Source: Hydrogenovibrio sp. UBA650
Lineage (GTDB): Bacteria; Pseudomonadota; Gammaproteobacteria; Thiomicrospirales; Thiomicrospiraceae
DNA length: 32,526 bases
Direction of reading: 5' to 3'
Assembly: GCA_002299245.1 (NCBI GenBank)
Contig: DBOI01000004.1
Span: 13,085-45,610, forward strand
The notes below the pieces were generated by a model. It was not told where the DNA came from. It worked only from the letters and a program-made list of their open reading frames with translations, and did not search any database. Numbering within the stretch: position 1 is the first letter of the stretch; each line of letters opens with the position of its first letter. Below are positions 7,705-14,527 of this stretch, one piece after another. The position numbers were made by a program, and so were the translations under genes.

Positions 7705-7914
7705 TCAGTGCCCACCAACATGTTCTGGATCAAAATCGGTTAATACATATTCTGCACCACAGTAAGGACACTTTGCTTTACCGGTTTTCTCTATTGGCAA
7801 AAAAACTCTAGGGTGTGAGTTCCACTTACTCATCTCAGGCGTTGGGCAGTGCAAAGGCAAGTCTGCATATGTCACCTCATAGTGCGACTTGGAGTTTGTT
7901 GAATTCGATGCCAT
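7705..7914 (-). CDS. Zinc-finger (zf-CHCC) protein
   Basis: A 69-residue protein of the zf-CHCC family, related to the C-terminal zinc site of mitochondrial complex I subunit NDUFS6. The four metal ligands are Cys23 (LHCPTPEM), His34 (NSHPRVFLPI), Cys49 and Cys52 (KCPYCGAEY). The role of the bacterial stand-alone form is not firmly known. It is the second gene after ilvE (16-base gap), with an excellent AGGAGG ribosome site 6 bases before the ATG, and is followed by an intrinsic terminator. This pairing with ilvE occurs in other Gammaproteobacteria. Confidence 0.9.
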   Translation of the reverse strand: MASNSTNSKSHYEVTYADLPLHCPTPEMSKWNSHPRVFLPIEKTGKAKCPYCGAEYVLTDFDPEHVGGH

Positions 7915-7930
7915 GAATCTGCCTCCTGAA

Positions 7931-8857
7931 TTAAGCTACGGTTGTAAGCCATTCCATATGTTCAGGCGAACGACCATGAACAATATCAAAATACATACTT
8001 TGCAGCTTTTCAGTTACCGGACCTCTTGAACCTTGACCAATAGGACGGTTATCCAATTCACGAATTGGCGTTACTTCAGCAGCCGTTCCTGTAAAGAAGG
8101 CTTCATCCGCAATGTAGACTTCATCGCGAGTAATACGCTTCTCAACTACTTCAATTCCCTGCTCTTTGGCCAACTGCATAATAGTCTTACGAGTAATACC
8201 ATCGAGACAAGCCGTTAATTCAGGCGTATAGAGAATCCCGTCCTTAACCATGAAGAAGTTTTCACCAGAACCTTCAGAGACATAACCATCAACATCAAGC
8301 AACAGTGCTTCATCACAACCGTGATTAATTGCTTCTTGCAGCGCAAGCATTGAGTTCATGTACTGACCATTGGACTTAGCTTTAGTCATAGTAACGTTTA
8401 CATGGTGGCGGGTGTATGATGAGGTGGCAATCTTGATACCTTTAGTCAAGTTCTCTTCACCCATATAAGCGCCCCACTCCCAAGCCGCAACCATAACGTG
8501 TACTTTAAGATTGTCGGCTCTTAAGCCCATACCCTCAGAACCATAGAATGCCATTGGACGAATATAAGCTGACTTTAGATTATTCTCACTTACAGCAGCT
8601 CTCTGAGCCTCGTCCAGAGTTTGCTTGTCAAATGGCATAGACATATTCATGATCTTAGCTGAGTTAATCAGACGATCTGTATGTGAATCCAGGCGGAAAA
8701 TAGAGGTTCCTTGCTCTGCTTCATAGGCTCTTACACCTTCAAAAACACCCATTCCGTAGTGCAGGGTGTGAGTCAGCACATGAACCTTTGCATCCCGCCA
8801 TGGTACCATTTCACCATCTAACCAAATCAGTCCATCTCTATCGGCCATTGTTTGCAT
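7931..8857 (-). CDS. ilvE: Branched-chain amino acid aminotransferase
   Basis: A PLP enzyme that transfers the amino group in the last step of Leu, Ile and Val synthesis, and in their breakdown. From the ATG at 8857 it is 308 residues (E. coli IlvE has 309) and aligns throughout. Key parts are the N-terminal LDGEMVPWRDAKVHVLTHTL, PLP-binding Lys161 in MTKAKSNGQY, YVSEGSGENFF and FFTGTAAEVTPI near the cofactor phosphate. A longer frame begins at a TTG (8872), but TTTTTGGAG sits about 9 bases before the ATG at 8857, which favours that start. It heads an operon with the zf-CHCC gene and is divergent from argD. Confidence 0.95.
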   Translation of the reverse strand: MQTMADRDGLIWLDGEMVPWRDAKVHVLTHTLHYGMGVFEGVRAYEAEQGTSIFRLDSHTDRLINSAKIMNMSMPFDKQTLDEAQRAAVSENNLKSAYIRPMAFYGSEGMGLRADNLKVHVMVAAWEWGAYMGEENLTKGIKIATSSYTRHHVNVTMTKAKSNGQYMNSMLALQEAINHGCDEALLLDVDGYVSEGSGENFFMVKDGILYTPELTACLDGITRKTIMQLAKEQGIEVVEKRITRDEVYIADEAFFTGTAAEVTPIRELDNRPIGQGSRGPVTEKLQSMYFDIVHGRSPEHMEWLTTVA

Positions 8858-9177
8858 TCGACAATTCTCCAAAAATTCTGAGTTTTTAAATTAAAGAGCG
8901 ATATTTTATCTTAAAACAGGTTTTATTTGGTTTGAAAGTTCAACACAGTATATTTAGTAATAAATGCTTAACTTGCATTTTTATTAAATATAGTTAGAAT
9001 TGTTTTTTTGGTATTTACGCAACTTTGTAGTTAGATTGCGTAATTGCAAAAAAGCAACCTTGCAGAGAATATCTGTAAACGTCAATGATGATCGCTGGCG
9101 ATTTACAAATGTTTATCTCGGGTTGCTTTTTTCGTTTTATAAGATTAATTCTTTTTAACAAGAGACCTTTACTTAAA
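8858..9177. other. Intergenic region between divergent ilvE and argD
   Basis: A 320-base gap with no credible gene. It holds an imperfect AT-rich dyad (8949-8992), where TATATTTAGTAATAAATGC faces GCATTTTTATTAAATATA. A TATACT -10-like box for ilvE lies on the minus strand (8948-8953), and a weak plus-strand promoter candidate for argD at TTGCAT (8973-8978) / TAGAAT (8995-9000). Two stem-loops follow in what would be the argD leader. Shared regulation of the two divergent biosynthetic genes is possible. Confidence 0.5.
9015..9132 (+). promoter_or_regulatory. Structured leader of argD: hairpin followed by a long terminator-like stem-loop
   Basis: Hairpin A pairs TTACGCAA (9015-9022) perfectly with TTGCGTAA (9036-9043). 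Element B pairs AAAAAAGCAACC (9048-9059) with GGTTGC plus T6 (9121-9132). Within it are further matching arms, GAGA with TCTC and TGTAAA with TTTACA, around a roughly 22-base apical loop. B thus ends in a U-run like an intrinsic terminator, 45 bases before the argD ATG. This resembles an attenuator. It matches no arginine-specific leader I know, and no leader peptide with Arg codons is evident. Confidence 0.45.
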
Positions 9178-10350
9178 ATGTCTGAACACTTAATGAACAC
9201 CTATGCGCGGCTACCTGTATCTTTCAAAAAAGGTGACGGCGCAATATTGCAGGACGCCGATGGCAATAGATATATCGATGCTATCAGTGGCATTGCTGTC
9301 TGTAGCTTAGGCCATGCTCACCCTACAATCAGTGAAGCTATTTGCAAACAGAGCCAGAAACTTTTGCACACATCAAACCTATATGAAATTAAGAAACAAA
9401 AGAAGCTTGCTGATGAACTAATTCAACTCTCTGGAATGGATCGAGTGTTTTTCTGTAACTCTGGTGCAGAAGCTAACGAAACAGCAATTAAAATTGCTCG
9501 CAAATACGCCAACCAGAAGCAGATCGAAAAGCCGCAAATTATCGTAATGGAAAATAGTTTTCACGGTAGAACCATGGCGACTCTATCTGCTACTGGAAAT
9601 GACAAAGTTCATGAAGGCTTTGCACCTTTAGTACAAGGATTTCTAAGAGTACCTTTTGACAACATTGAGGCAATTGAAGCACATAGCAGCAATCGTGATG
9701 TTGTAGCGGTACTGGTTGAACCTGTACAGGGTGAAGGTGGCGTGCATGTTCCGCAAAATGGTTATATGAAAACAATTCGAGAGCTTTGCGACAGAAACGA
9801 TTGGTTAATGATGGTTGACGAAATCCAAACTGGTATTGGACGTACTGGTAAGTGGTTTGCCCATCAGCATGAAGGTATTACTCCAGACGTTATGTCACTG
9901 GCAAAAGCACTTGGTAACGGAGTACCAATTGGAGCCTGTGTAACAGGTAAAAAGGCTTCAAACATTCTAGTGCCTGGAAACCATGGCACTACTTTTGGAG
10001 GCAACCCACTTGCCTGCGCCGCTGGCCTTGCAGTTATTAAAACAATGAAAGCGAATAACTGGGTTGATTTCATCGCTAAAAAAGGTGACCAACTGCTCAA
10101 CAGCTTTAAAGACGAATTAAGTAATACCAAAGGCATTGTCGATATCCGCGGTAAAGGATACATGATTGGAATTCAACTTGATCGTCCATGCGGTGAACTC
10201 GTTGCAAAAGCCTTGGACAAGGGCCTGCTAATTAATGTAACTCGCGGCGACACCGTAAGATTGCTACCTACATTTGTAATGAGTAGCGAACAAACCGAAA
10301 CTCTGGTCAATGAATTAACAGGCCTTATAAAAGAGTTTCTGGAAGATTAA
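9178..10350 (+). CDS. argD: Acetylornithine / succinyldiaminopimelate aminotransferase family (ArgD)
   Basis: A PLP-dependent class-III aminotransferase that converts N-acetylglutamate semialdehyde to acetylornithine in arginine synthesis. From ATG 9178 it is 390 residues, standard for ArgD. Seen motifs are NSGAEANETAIKIAR (94-108), NSFHGRTMATLSATG (126-140), the cofactor Asp214 in VDEIQTGIGRTG, PLP Lys243 in SLAKALGNGVPIGA, and GTTFGGNPLACAAG. An upstream in-frame extension to 9085 is open but runs through the leader stem-loop and is unlike any ArgD N-terminus. The ribosome site is weak (AAGAGA). argF follows after 20 bases, forming an arginine operon and supporting ArgD over AstC or GabT. 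Confidence 0.94.
   Translation: MSEHLMNTYARLPVSFKKGDGAILQDADGNRYIDAISGIAVCSLGHAHPTISEAICKQSQKLLHTSNLYEIKKQKKLADELIQLSGMDRVFFCNSGAEANETAIKIARKYANQKQIEKPQIIVMENSFHGRTMATLSATGNDKVHEGFAPLVQGFLRVPFDNIEAIEAHSSNRDVVAVLVEPVQGEGGVHVPQNGYMKTIRELCDRNDWLMMVDEIQTGIGRTGKWFAHQHEGITPDVMSLAKALGNGVPIGACVTGKKASNILVPGNHGTTFGGNPLACAAGLAVIKTMKANNWVDFIAKKGDQLLNSFKDELSNTKGIVDIRGKGYMIGIQLDRPCGELVAKALDKGLLINVTRGDTVRLLPTFVMSSEQTETLVNELTGLIKEFLED
10317..10325 (-). repeat. AGGCCTGTT repeat copy (within argD)
   Basis: Exact 9-mer on the minus strand, followed by A in its own direction; it lies in the argD C-terminal coding part. Confidence 0.5.
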
Positions 10351-10370
10351 ATTACCAAAAGAATAGTATT

Positions 10371-11282
10371 ATGAGTGTAAGACATTTTCTAACCCTGAAA
10401 GATTTAACGTCAGCAGAGCTTCAACAGATAATGCAACGCGGCATTGAACTTAAAGAGATGCATAAAAGAGGCGAAATATACGAGCCTTTAAAAAATCAAA
10501 CCTTGGCGATGATTTTTGAAAAATCTTCTACTAGAACTCGTATCTCTTTTGAAAGCGGTATGACTCAGCTTGGTGGTCACGCCCTTTTCCTATCGTCAAA
10601 TGATACCCAATTAGGTCGAGGTGAACCGATTGAAGATAGTGCTCGCGTTATCTCAAGCATGGTTGATGGCATTATGATTAGAACCTTTGGCCATGATATT
10701 GTTGAAACCTTCGCGCAACATTCTTCCGTGCCAATTATTAACGCTCTAACTGATGACTACCACCCATGTCAGCTACTTGCTGATATGCAAACCTATCAAG
10801 AGCATCGCGGTAGTATTAAAGGCAAAACTGTCACTTGGGTTGGAGATGGCAATAACATGTGTCACTCTTACATCAATGCCGCAGCGCAATACGACTTTAA
10901 TTTACGAATTGCTTGTCCCGAAGGTTATGATCCAAATATGGACTTGGTAGCGGAACACAGTGCTCGAGTTGAAATTATTCGTAACACCATGGATGCAACA
11001 GAAAACACTGATTTGGTGGTGACCGATGTTTGGGCCAGCATGGGCCAGGAAGAAGAGCAGAAGCTTCGTGAAAAGGCCTTTGCCGATTATCAAGTCAACC
11101 AAGCAGTAATGGACAATGCTGATCAAAACGCACTATTCATGCACTGCCTACCAGCGCATCGTGGAGAAGAAGTCACCGCTGAAGTTATTGACGCTTCTGA
11201 TAGTGTTGTTTGGGATGAAGCCGAAAACCGTTTACATGCTCAAAAAGCACTGCTCGAATTTTTGATGACGACCGCCAAATAA
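10371..11282 (+). CDS. argF: Ornithine carbamoyltransferase
   Basis: Joins carbamoyl phosphate and ornithine to citrulline in arginine synthesis; cytoplasmic trimer in the family. It has 303 residues. Diagnostic motifs are the carbamoyl-phosphate loop KSSTRTR (51-57), HPCQ (131-134), the SMG ornithine loop in WASMGQ (221-226) and HCLPAHRGEEV (258-268) with the catalytic Cys. These separate it from aspartate carbamoyltransferase. It starts 20 bases after argD and ends before a bidirectional terminator. Confidence 0.96.
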   Translation: MSVRHFLTLKDLTSAELQQIMQRGIELKEMHKRGEIYEPLKNQTLAMIFEKSSTRTRISFESGMTQLGGHALFLSSNDTQLGRGEPIEDSARVISSMVDGIMIRTFGHDIVETFAQHSSVPIINALTDDYHPCQLLADMQTYQEHRGSIKGKTVTWVGDGNNMCHSYINAAAQYDFNLRIACPEGYDPNMDLVAEHSARVEIIRNTMDATENTDLVVTDVWASMGQEEEQKLREKAFADYQVNQAVMDNADQNALFMHCLPAHRGEEVTAEVIDASDSVVWDEAENRLHAQKALLEFLMTTAK

Positions 11283-11300
11283 GAGAAGCCTGGATGCTGA

Positions 11301-11333
11301 AAAAAGAATTCCGCCTTAGCCGGAATTCTTTTA
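11301..11333. terminator. Bidirectional terminator between argF and the Ig-repeat lipoprotein gene
   Basis: AAAGAATTCCG and CGGAATTCTTT form a stem around a short CCTTAG-type loop, with A6 on the left and T4 on the right. It serves two convergent units. Confidence 0.8.
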
Positions 11334-11349
11334 GAAAGTACAAAAAGTA

Positions 11350-13563
11350 TTATCCAGCAGGATCAGTAACAGATATACTTCTATATACTTTATTACCTAA
11401 AGGCGTTGTAACTTCGATACTTAAAGCACCAGAAATAGGCTCTTCATTTTCAGAATCTGATGTGATCGAAAAAACAAATTCAGCTGGCGCAGTGGTATTG
11501 TAAATCCTATCTTGAACTGCACTACTAATACTACCAGCTTCTGTTGATACCGAAATACTTGAATCCGTTGGCGCTGATTGCCTTATTGCAATAGTACAAG
11601 CATTTGAATCTGGATCCACAGCATCTAACCTAGTTCCAGAACCATTCACACAAAAAGCCGCAGTGTCTGAAATAAGGACCCATATTAACCTTGTATCTGA
11701 ACCCGTACTAAAACCAATTCCGGAGTCACTACACCCGGTGTCAGTTCTCACTTTTCCTGACGAACTTAAACACGAGCTGCCAGTAACAAGCTCTCTTACA
11801 TATACCCTTGGGAAAGAAGAGGCCATTATTAAAACATTCTGTCTACTTAATGTTGTCAAAAGGTCAGAACGCCCTGCTAAATTATTTGCTCCGCTAGCAC
11901 AGTCTGATGAGTGGTTACAAGGTATCCCGTTATACTTTCCATCGCCAAGTGAATAGGTTGCAGAACCATCATAGTCAATATATTTCTCATCTTTACTAAA
12001 ATCATAACTACCAGAGCTTGGATTTTGCTCTCTGAAATTATTAACACTTGGATTGTAGCCTAGCACCTCATCATCATCCCTAAATGCCTCGGGAAGATCA
12101 TCAAAAGTGTCACCATCATCAAAAACACCGGAACCATTTTTATCGTAATAGGTCTCATGGCCAATCACAGTCGCCAAGATTGTAGCTCGATGATCTGCTG
12201 GCCTTGGGTTCTGGCTTGTCCATAAAACAGAACACTCGCTTGACAGTGTGCTACAACTTCCGTCAACTCTACCGCCTTCAGAAGTAAAGTTAACAACAGT
12301 TCCATCTGGCACAGGATTATTAAACCTATCTGCTAAACGAACAGTGACATCAACTGTTTCTCCGTCATAGTTTAGTCCTTCTGGAGCAAATTGAGAAAAA
12401 TCTAGACTGACACTATTCTGATCAGGAATACCTGTGGTAAGGGTTAACTGATCTGACTGAACGAATACCGGGGTTTCCCCTATCATTACCGATGCTGTAA
12501 CACGCACTGGTGTAGCTATAGTTCCAGAGTTTACAAATGCAGTGGCAACACCATTTGATGCAGTTATGGCAGAACTTTCAGTAAGAGACAAGCCTCCAAC
12601 GGTAGTTGTTAAATTAAAGCTAACCTCGACTCCTTGAATAGGCAAGTCGTTACTATCAGAAACCAGAAATTTTACTTGCGATACTTCTGAAAACCCTGCA
12701 CCACCAGTTCCTTTTAATGAAATGATTTCAGGAATAGAGCTAATAAACTTTATTGTCCCAACACTAGAAGTATCGTCAGGTTCACCATTAGTTGATGCAA
12801 CAAATTCATAAGTAATTGATTTTGGTTCAGTTGCTCCTGATGCAGGAGTAGCTGTTAACACACCTGGTGCCGTACCTTGCAACAACGTAGTTGGCGCTTC
12901 AAGAGTTACAACAAAACTTCCGTTTACATCAGTCAATAAAGATTCTTGAGTGAGAACACCTGAAGTAGCTGATAGATTAATAATTTCGTCTGGAATTGGG
13001 TTTCCTGACCCATCAGACAAGGAGACTGTTATCTGCGCACTATCAGTTGTTGATATTCTATTTCCTTGCTCACCAGATGATGTTAATGCCATCTGCAAAC
13101 CTAACTCAGGAAGAGTACTTCCAGTGCTATTGGAAGATACAAACTGAAACACTAAGCTTTTGGATTCATAACCTTCAGATGATGCATTAACGATTCCCGG
13201 CTCGCTAGTATTTACAGGCAGCTGGGAAGAAAACATCCGAATAGACGCACGACCGTTACTATCAGTTAAAACTGATGATTGTGACAAAGTGGCAGATCCT
13301 ACGGAAACATTGAAAGCCACAATTTCATCTTCAACCGCAACCCCATTATCATCAACTAATTGAATCCCAACAACTGCCGTGTCTTCAGTTGAAATCGAAT
13401 TAGTTTGCTCTCCGCTTTGTAAACTAAAAATCTGCATATTAATTCCAGCTTCTATAACTATGTCATCATCTGATACAGGAGGCTCTTGGTCTCCAGATGG
13501 CCCACCGCAACCAGCCATGGCCAGTACAAAAAGTAAACTTAACAACCGGGTTGCAATATTCAT
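11350..13563 (-). CDS. Large Ig-like (Big_1/invasin-type) repeat lipoprotein
   Basis: A 737-residue exported lipoprotein. The signal peptide ends at lipobox LAMAGC (Cys19), and Gly at +2 does not mark it for inner-membrane retention. At least four immunoglobulin-like beta repeats follow, at about 44-144, 158-257, 268-378 and 383-470. The first two are clearly duplicated: both begin with a SGEQ..xIST element and end with VxQFVSS or YEFVAS. Typical Big_1 signatures are NPIPDE and NPVPDGTVVNFTSEGG. Two Asp-rich loops resembling EF-hand or dockerin calcium sites lie at about 474-489 and 530-545. The Cys-containing C-terminal part is of unknown type. The start follows recR by 3 bases with GAGG as ribosome site, so it is probably transcribed with dnaX-ybaB-recR. 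A surface adhesion or structural role is inferred. Confidence 0.85.
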   Translation of the reverse strand: MNIATRLLSLLFVLAMAGCGGPSGDQEPPVSDDDIVIEAGINMQIFSLQSGEQTNSISTEDTAVVGIQLVDDNGVAVEDEIVAFNVSVGSATLSQSSVLTDSNGRASIRMFSSQLPVNTSEPGIVNASSEGYESKSLVFQFVSSNSTGSTLPELGLQMALTSSGEQGNRISTTDSAQITVSLSDGSGNPIPDEIINLSATSGVLTQESLLTDVNGSFVVTLEAPTTLLQGTAPGVLTATPASGATEPKSITYEFVASTNGEPDDTSSVGTIKFISSIPEIISLKGTGGAGFSEVSQVKFLVSDSNDLPIQGVEVSFNLTTTVGGLSLTESSAITASNGVATAFVNSGTIATPVRVTASVMIGETPVFVQSDQLTLTTGIPDQNSVSLDFSQFAPEGLNYDGETVDVTVRLADRFNNPVPDGTVVNFTSEGGRVDGSCSTLSSECSVLWTSQNPRPADHRATILATVIGHETYYDKNGSGVFDDGDTFDDLPEAFRDDDEVLGYNPSVNNFREQNPSSGSYDFSKDEKYIDYDGSATYSLGDGKYNGIPCNHSSDCASGANNLAGRSDLLTTLSRQNVLIMASSFPRVYVRELVTGSSCLSSSGKVRTDTGCSDSGIGFSTGSDTRLIWVLISDTAAFCVNGSGTRLDAVDPDSNACTIAIRQSAPTDSSISVSTEAGSISSAVQDRIYNTTAPAEFVFSITSDSENEEPISGALSIEVTTPLGNKVYRSISVTDPAG

Positions 13564-13566
13564 CTG

Positions 13567-14160
13567 CTAAACCTCTTTCCTAGAAATAAATGCTTGAGTT
13601 AGAGTACCTGAGTCGACATATTCTAATTCCCCACCTAGAGGAATTCCTTGAGCCAAACGCGTTACTTTAACGTTATATTGTTTTGCTAATTGTTGAATAT
13701 AGTGGATTGTCGCCTCACCCTCAACTGTTTGATTCAAACTAATAATTAATTCTACCACCTTGTTAGCAGACAAACGCTGCTTTAAGAGGTCCAATCCAAG
13801 CTCTTCAGGACCTATGCCGTCAATAGGAGATAAGTGCCCCATAAGCACAAAATACTGGCCTTTAAAAATCCCAGACTGCTCAATAATTGACACATCTGAA
13901 GGGGATTCAACAATACAAACTTCACCATTATCACGAGCTTGATCGGTACAGATACTGCAAATATCTGTCTCACTTAGAGTTCTGCAAATTTCGCAATGGC
14001 CAATTTTTTCAATCGATTCGGCCAGAACTTCAGACAAACTGGCAGCACCCTGACGGTTTTTTTCCAGCAGATAAAATGCCATCCTCTGTGCCGACTTTGG
14101 CCCTACACCAGGTAAAACTCTAAATGCATCTATAAGGCTTTGTATGAGATTTGATTGCAA
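13567..14160 (-). CDS. recR: Recombination protein RecR
   Basis: Acts with RecO/RecF to load RecA at gaps. It has 197 residues. A helix-hairpin-helix (about 12-30, LPGVGPKSAQRMAFYLL) is followed by a four-Cys zinc site (Cys56, 59, 68, 71), a Toprim domain (about 79-175, beginning with VCIVESPSD), and the C-terminal GIPLGGELEYVDSGTL segment. The start codon is TTG: an in-frame TAA lies three codons upstream and there is no ATG in the first 26 codons, while TTG gives exactly the E. coli N-terminus (MQ...). It lies 18 bases after ybaB in the standard dnaX-ybaB-recR order. Confidence 0.95.
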   Translation of the reverse strand: MQSNLIQSLIDAFRVLPGVGPKSAQRMAFYLLEKNRQGAASLSEVLAESIEKIGHCEICRTLSETDICSICTDQARDNGEVCIVESPSDVSIIEQSGIFKGQYFVLMGHLSPIDGIGPEELGLDLLKQRLSANKVVELIISLNQTVEGEATIHYIQQLAKQYNVKVTRLAQGIPLGGELEYVDSGTLTQAFISRKEV

Positions 14161-14178
14161 AACGTATTAACCCAGAAT

Positions 14179-14508
14179 TTAAAATGGCATCTTCATACCA
14201 GGAGGCATGTTCATTCCGTCGGTCAAACCACCCATTTTTTCCTGAGAAACTTCTTCTACACGACGCGAGGCACTGTTTACCGCAGCAGCAAACAGATCTT
14301 CTAACATCTCTTTGTCATCCATAAGAGAGTCATCAATTTCAACCTTAACCAACTCGTGCTTACCAGTCATCACAACCTTAACCATACCGCCGCCAGCTTC
14401 TCCATTGACTTCCATCTGGGCAATCTCTTCTTGCGCCGCCTGCATATTTTTTTGCATTTCCTGCGCTTGCTTCATTAAGTTGCCTAGGCCACCTTTTCCA
14501 CCGAACAT
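14179..14508 (-). CDS. ybaB: YbaB/EbfC nucleoid-associated protein
   Basis: A small DNA-binding protein (109 residues) of the YbaB/EbfC family, dimeric and nucleoid-associated in relatives. Seen are the Met/Gln-rich N-terminal helix (LGNLMKQAQEMQKNMQ), the conserved VNGEAGGGMVKVVMTGKHELVKV beta segment, and the Gly/Met/Pro-rich tail MNMPPGMKMPF. It lies between dnaX (19-base gap) and recR (18-base gap). The ATG follows GGAAACACT. Confidence 0.94.
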   Translation of the reverse strand: MFGGKGGLGNLMKQAQEMQKNMQAAQEEIAQMEVNGEAGGGMVKVVMTGKHELVKVEIDDSLMDDKEMLEDLFAAAVNSASRRVEEVSQEKMGGLTDGMNMPPGMKMPF

Positions 14509-14527
14509 AGTGTTTCCTTTTTTCGAT

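Noticed and set aside
8858..8872. TTG start for ilvE
   Set aside because: It would place the GGAG ribosome site inside or too close to the start; the ATG at 8857 has proper spacing.
8963..8980. ArgR box upstream of argD
   Set aside because: Only about 10 of 18 positions match, and the symmetric core TGAAT..ATTCA is absent.
9085..9177. Upstream extension of argD (31 extra residues)
   Set aside because: It crosses the terminator-like leader stem, has a hydrophobic N-terminus unlike ArgD, and the ATG at 9178 gives the standard protein length.
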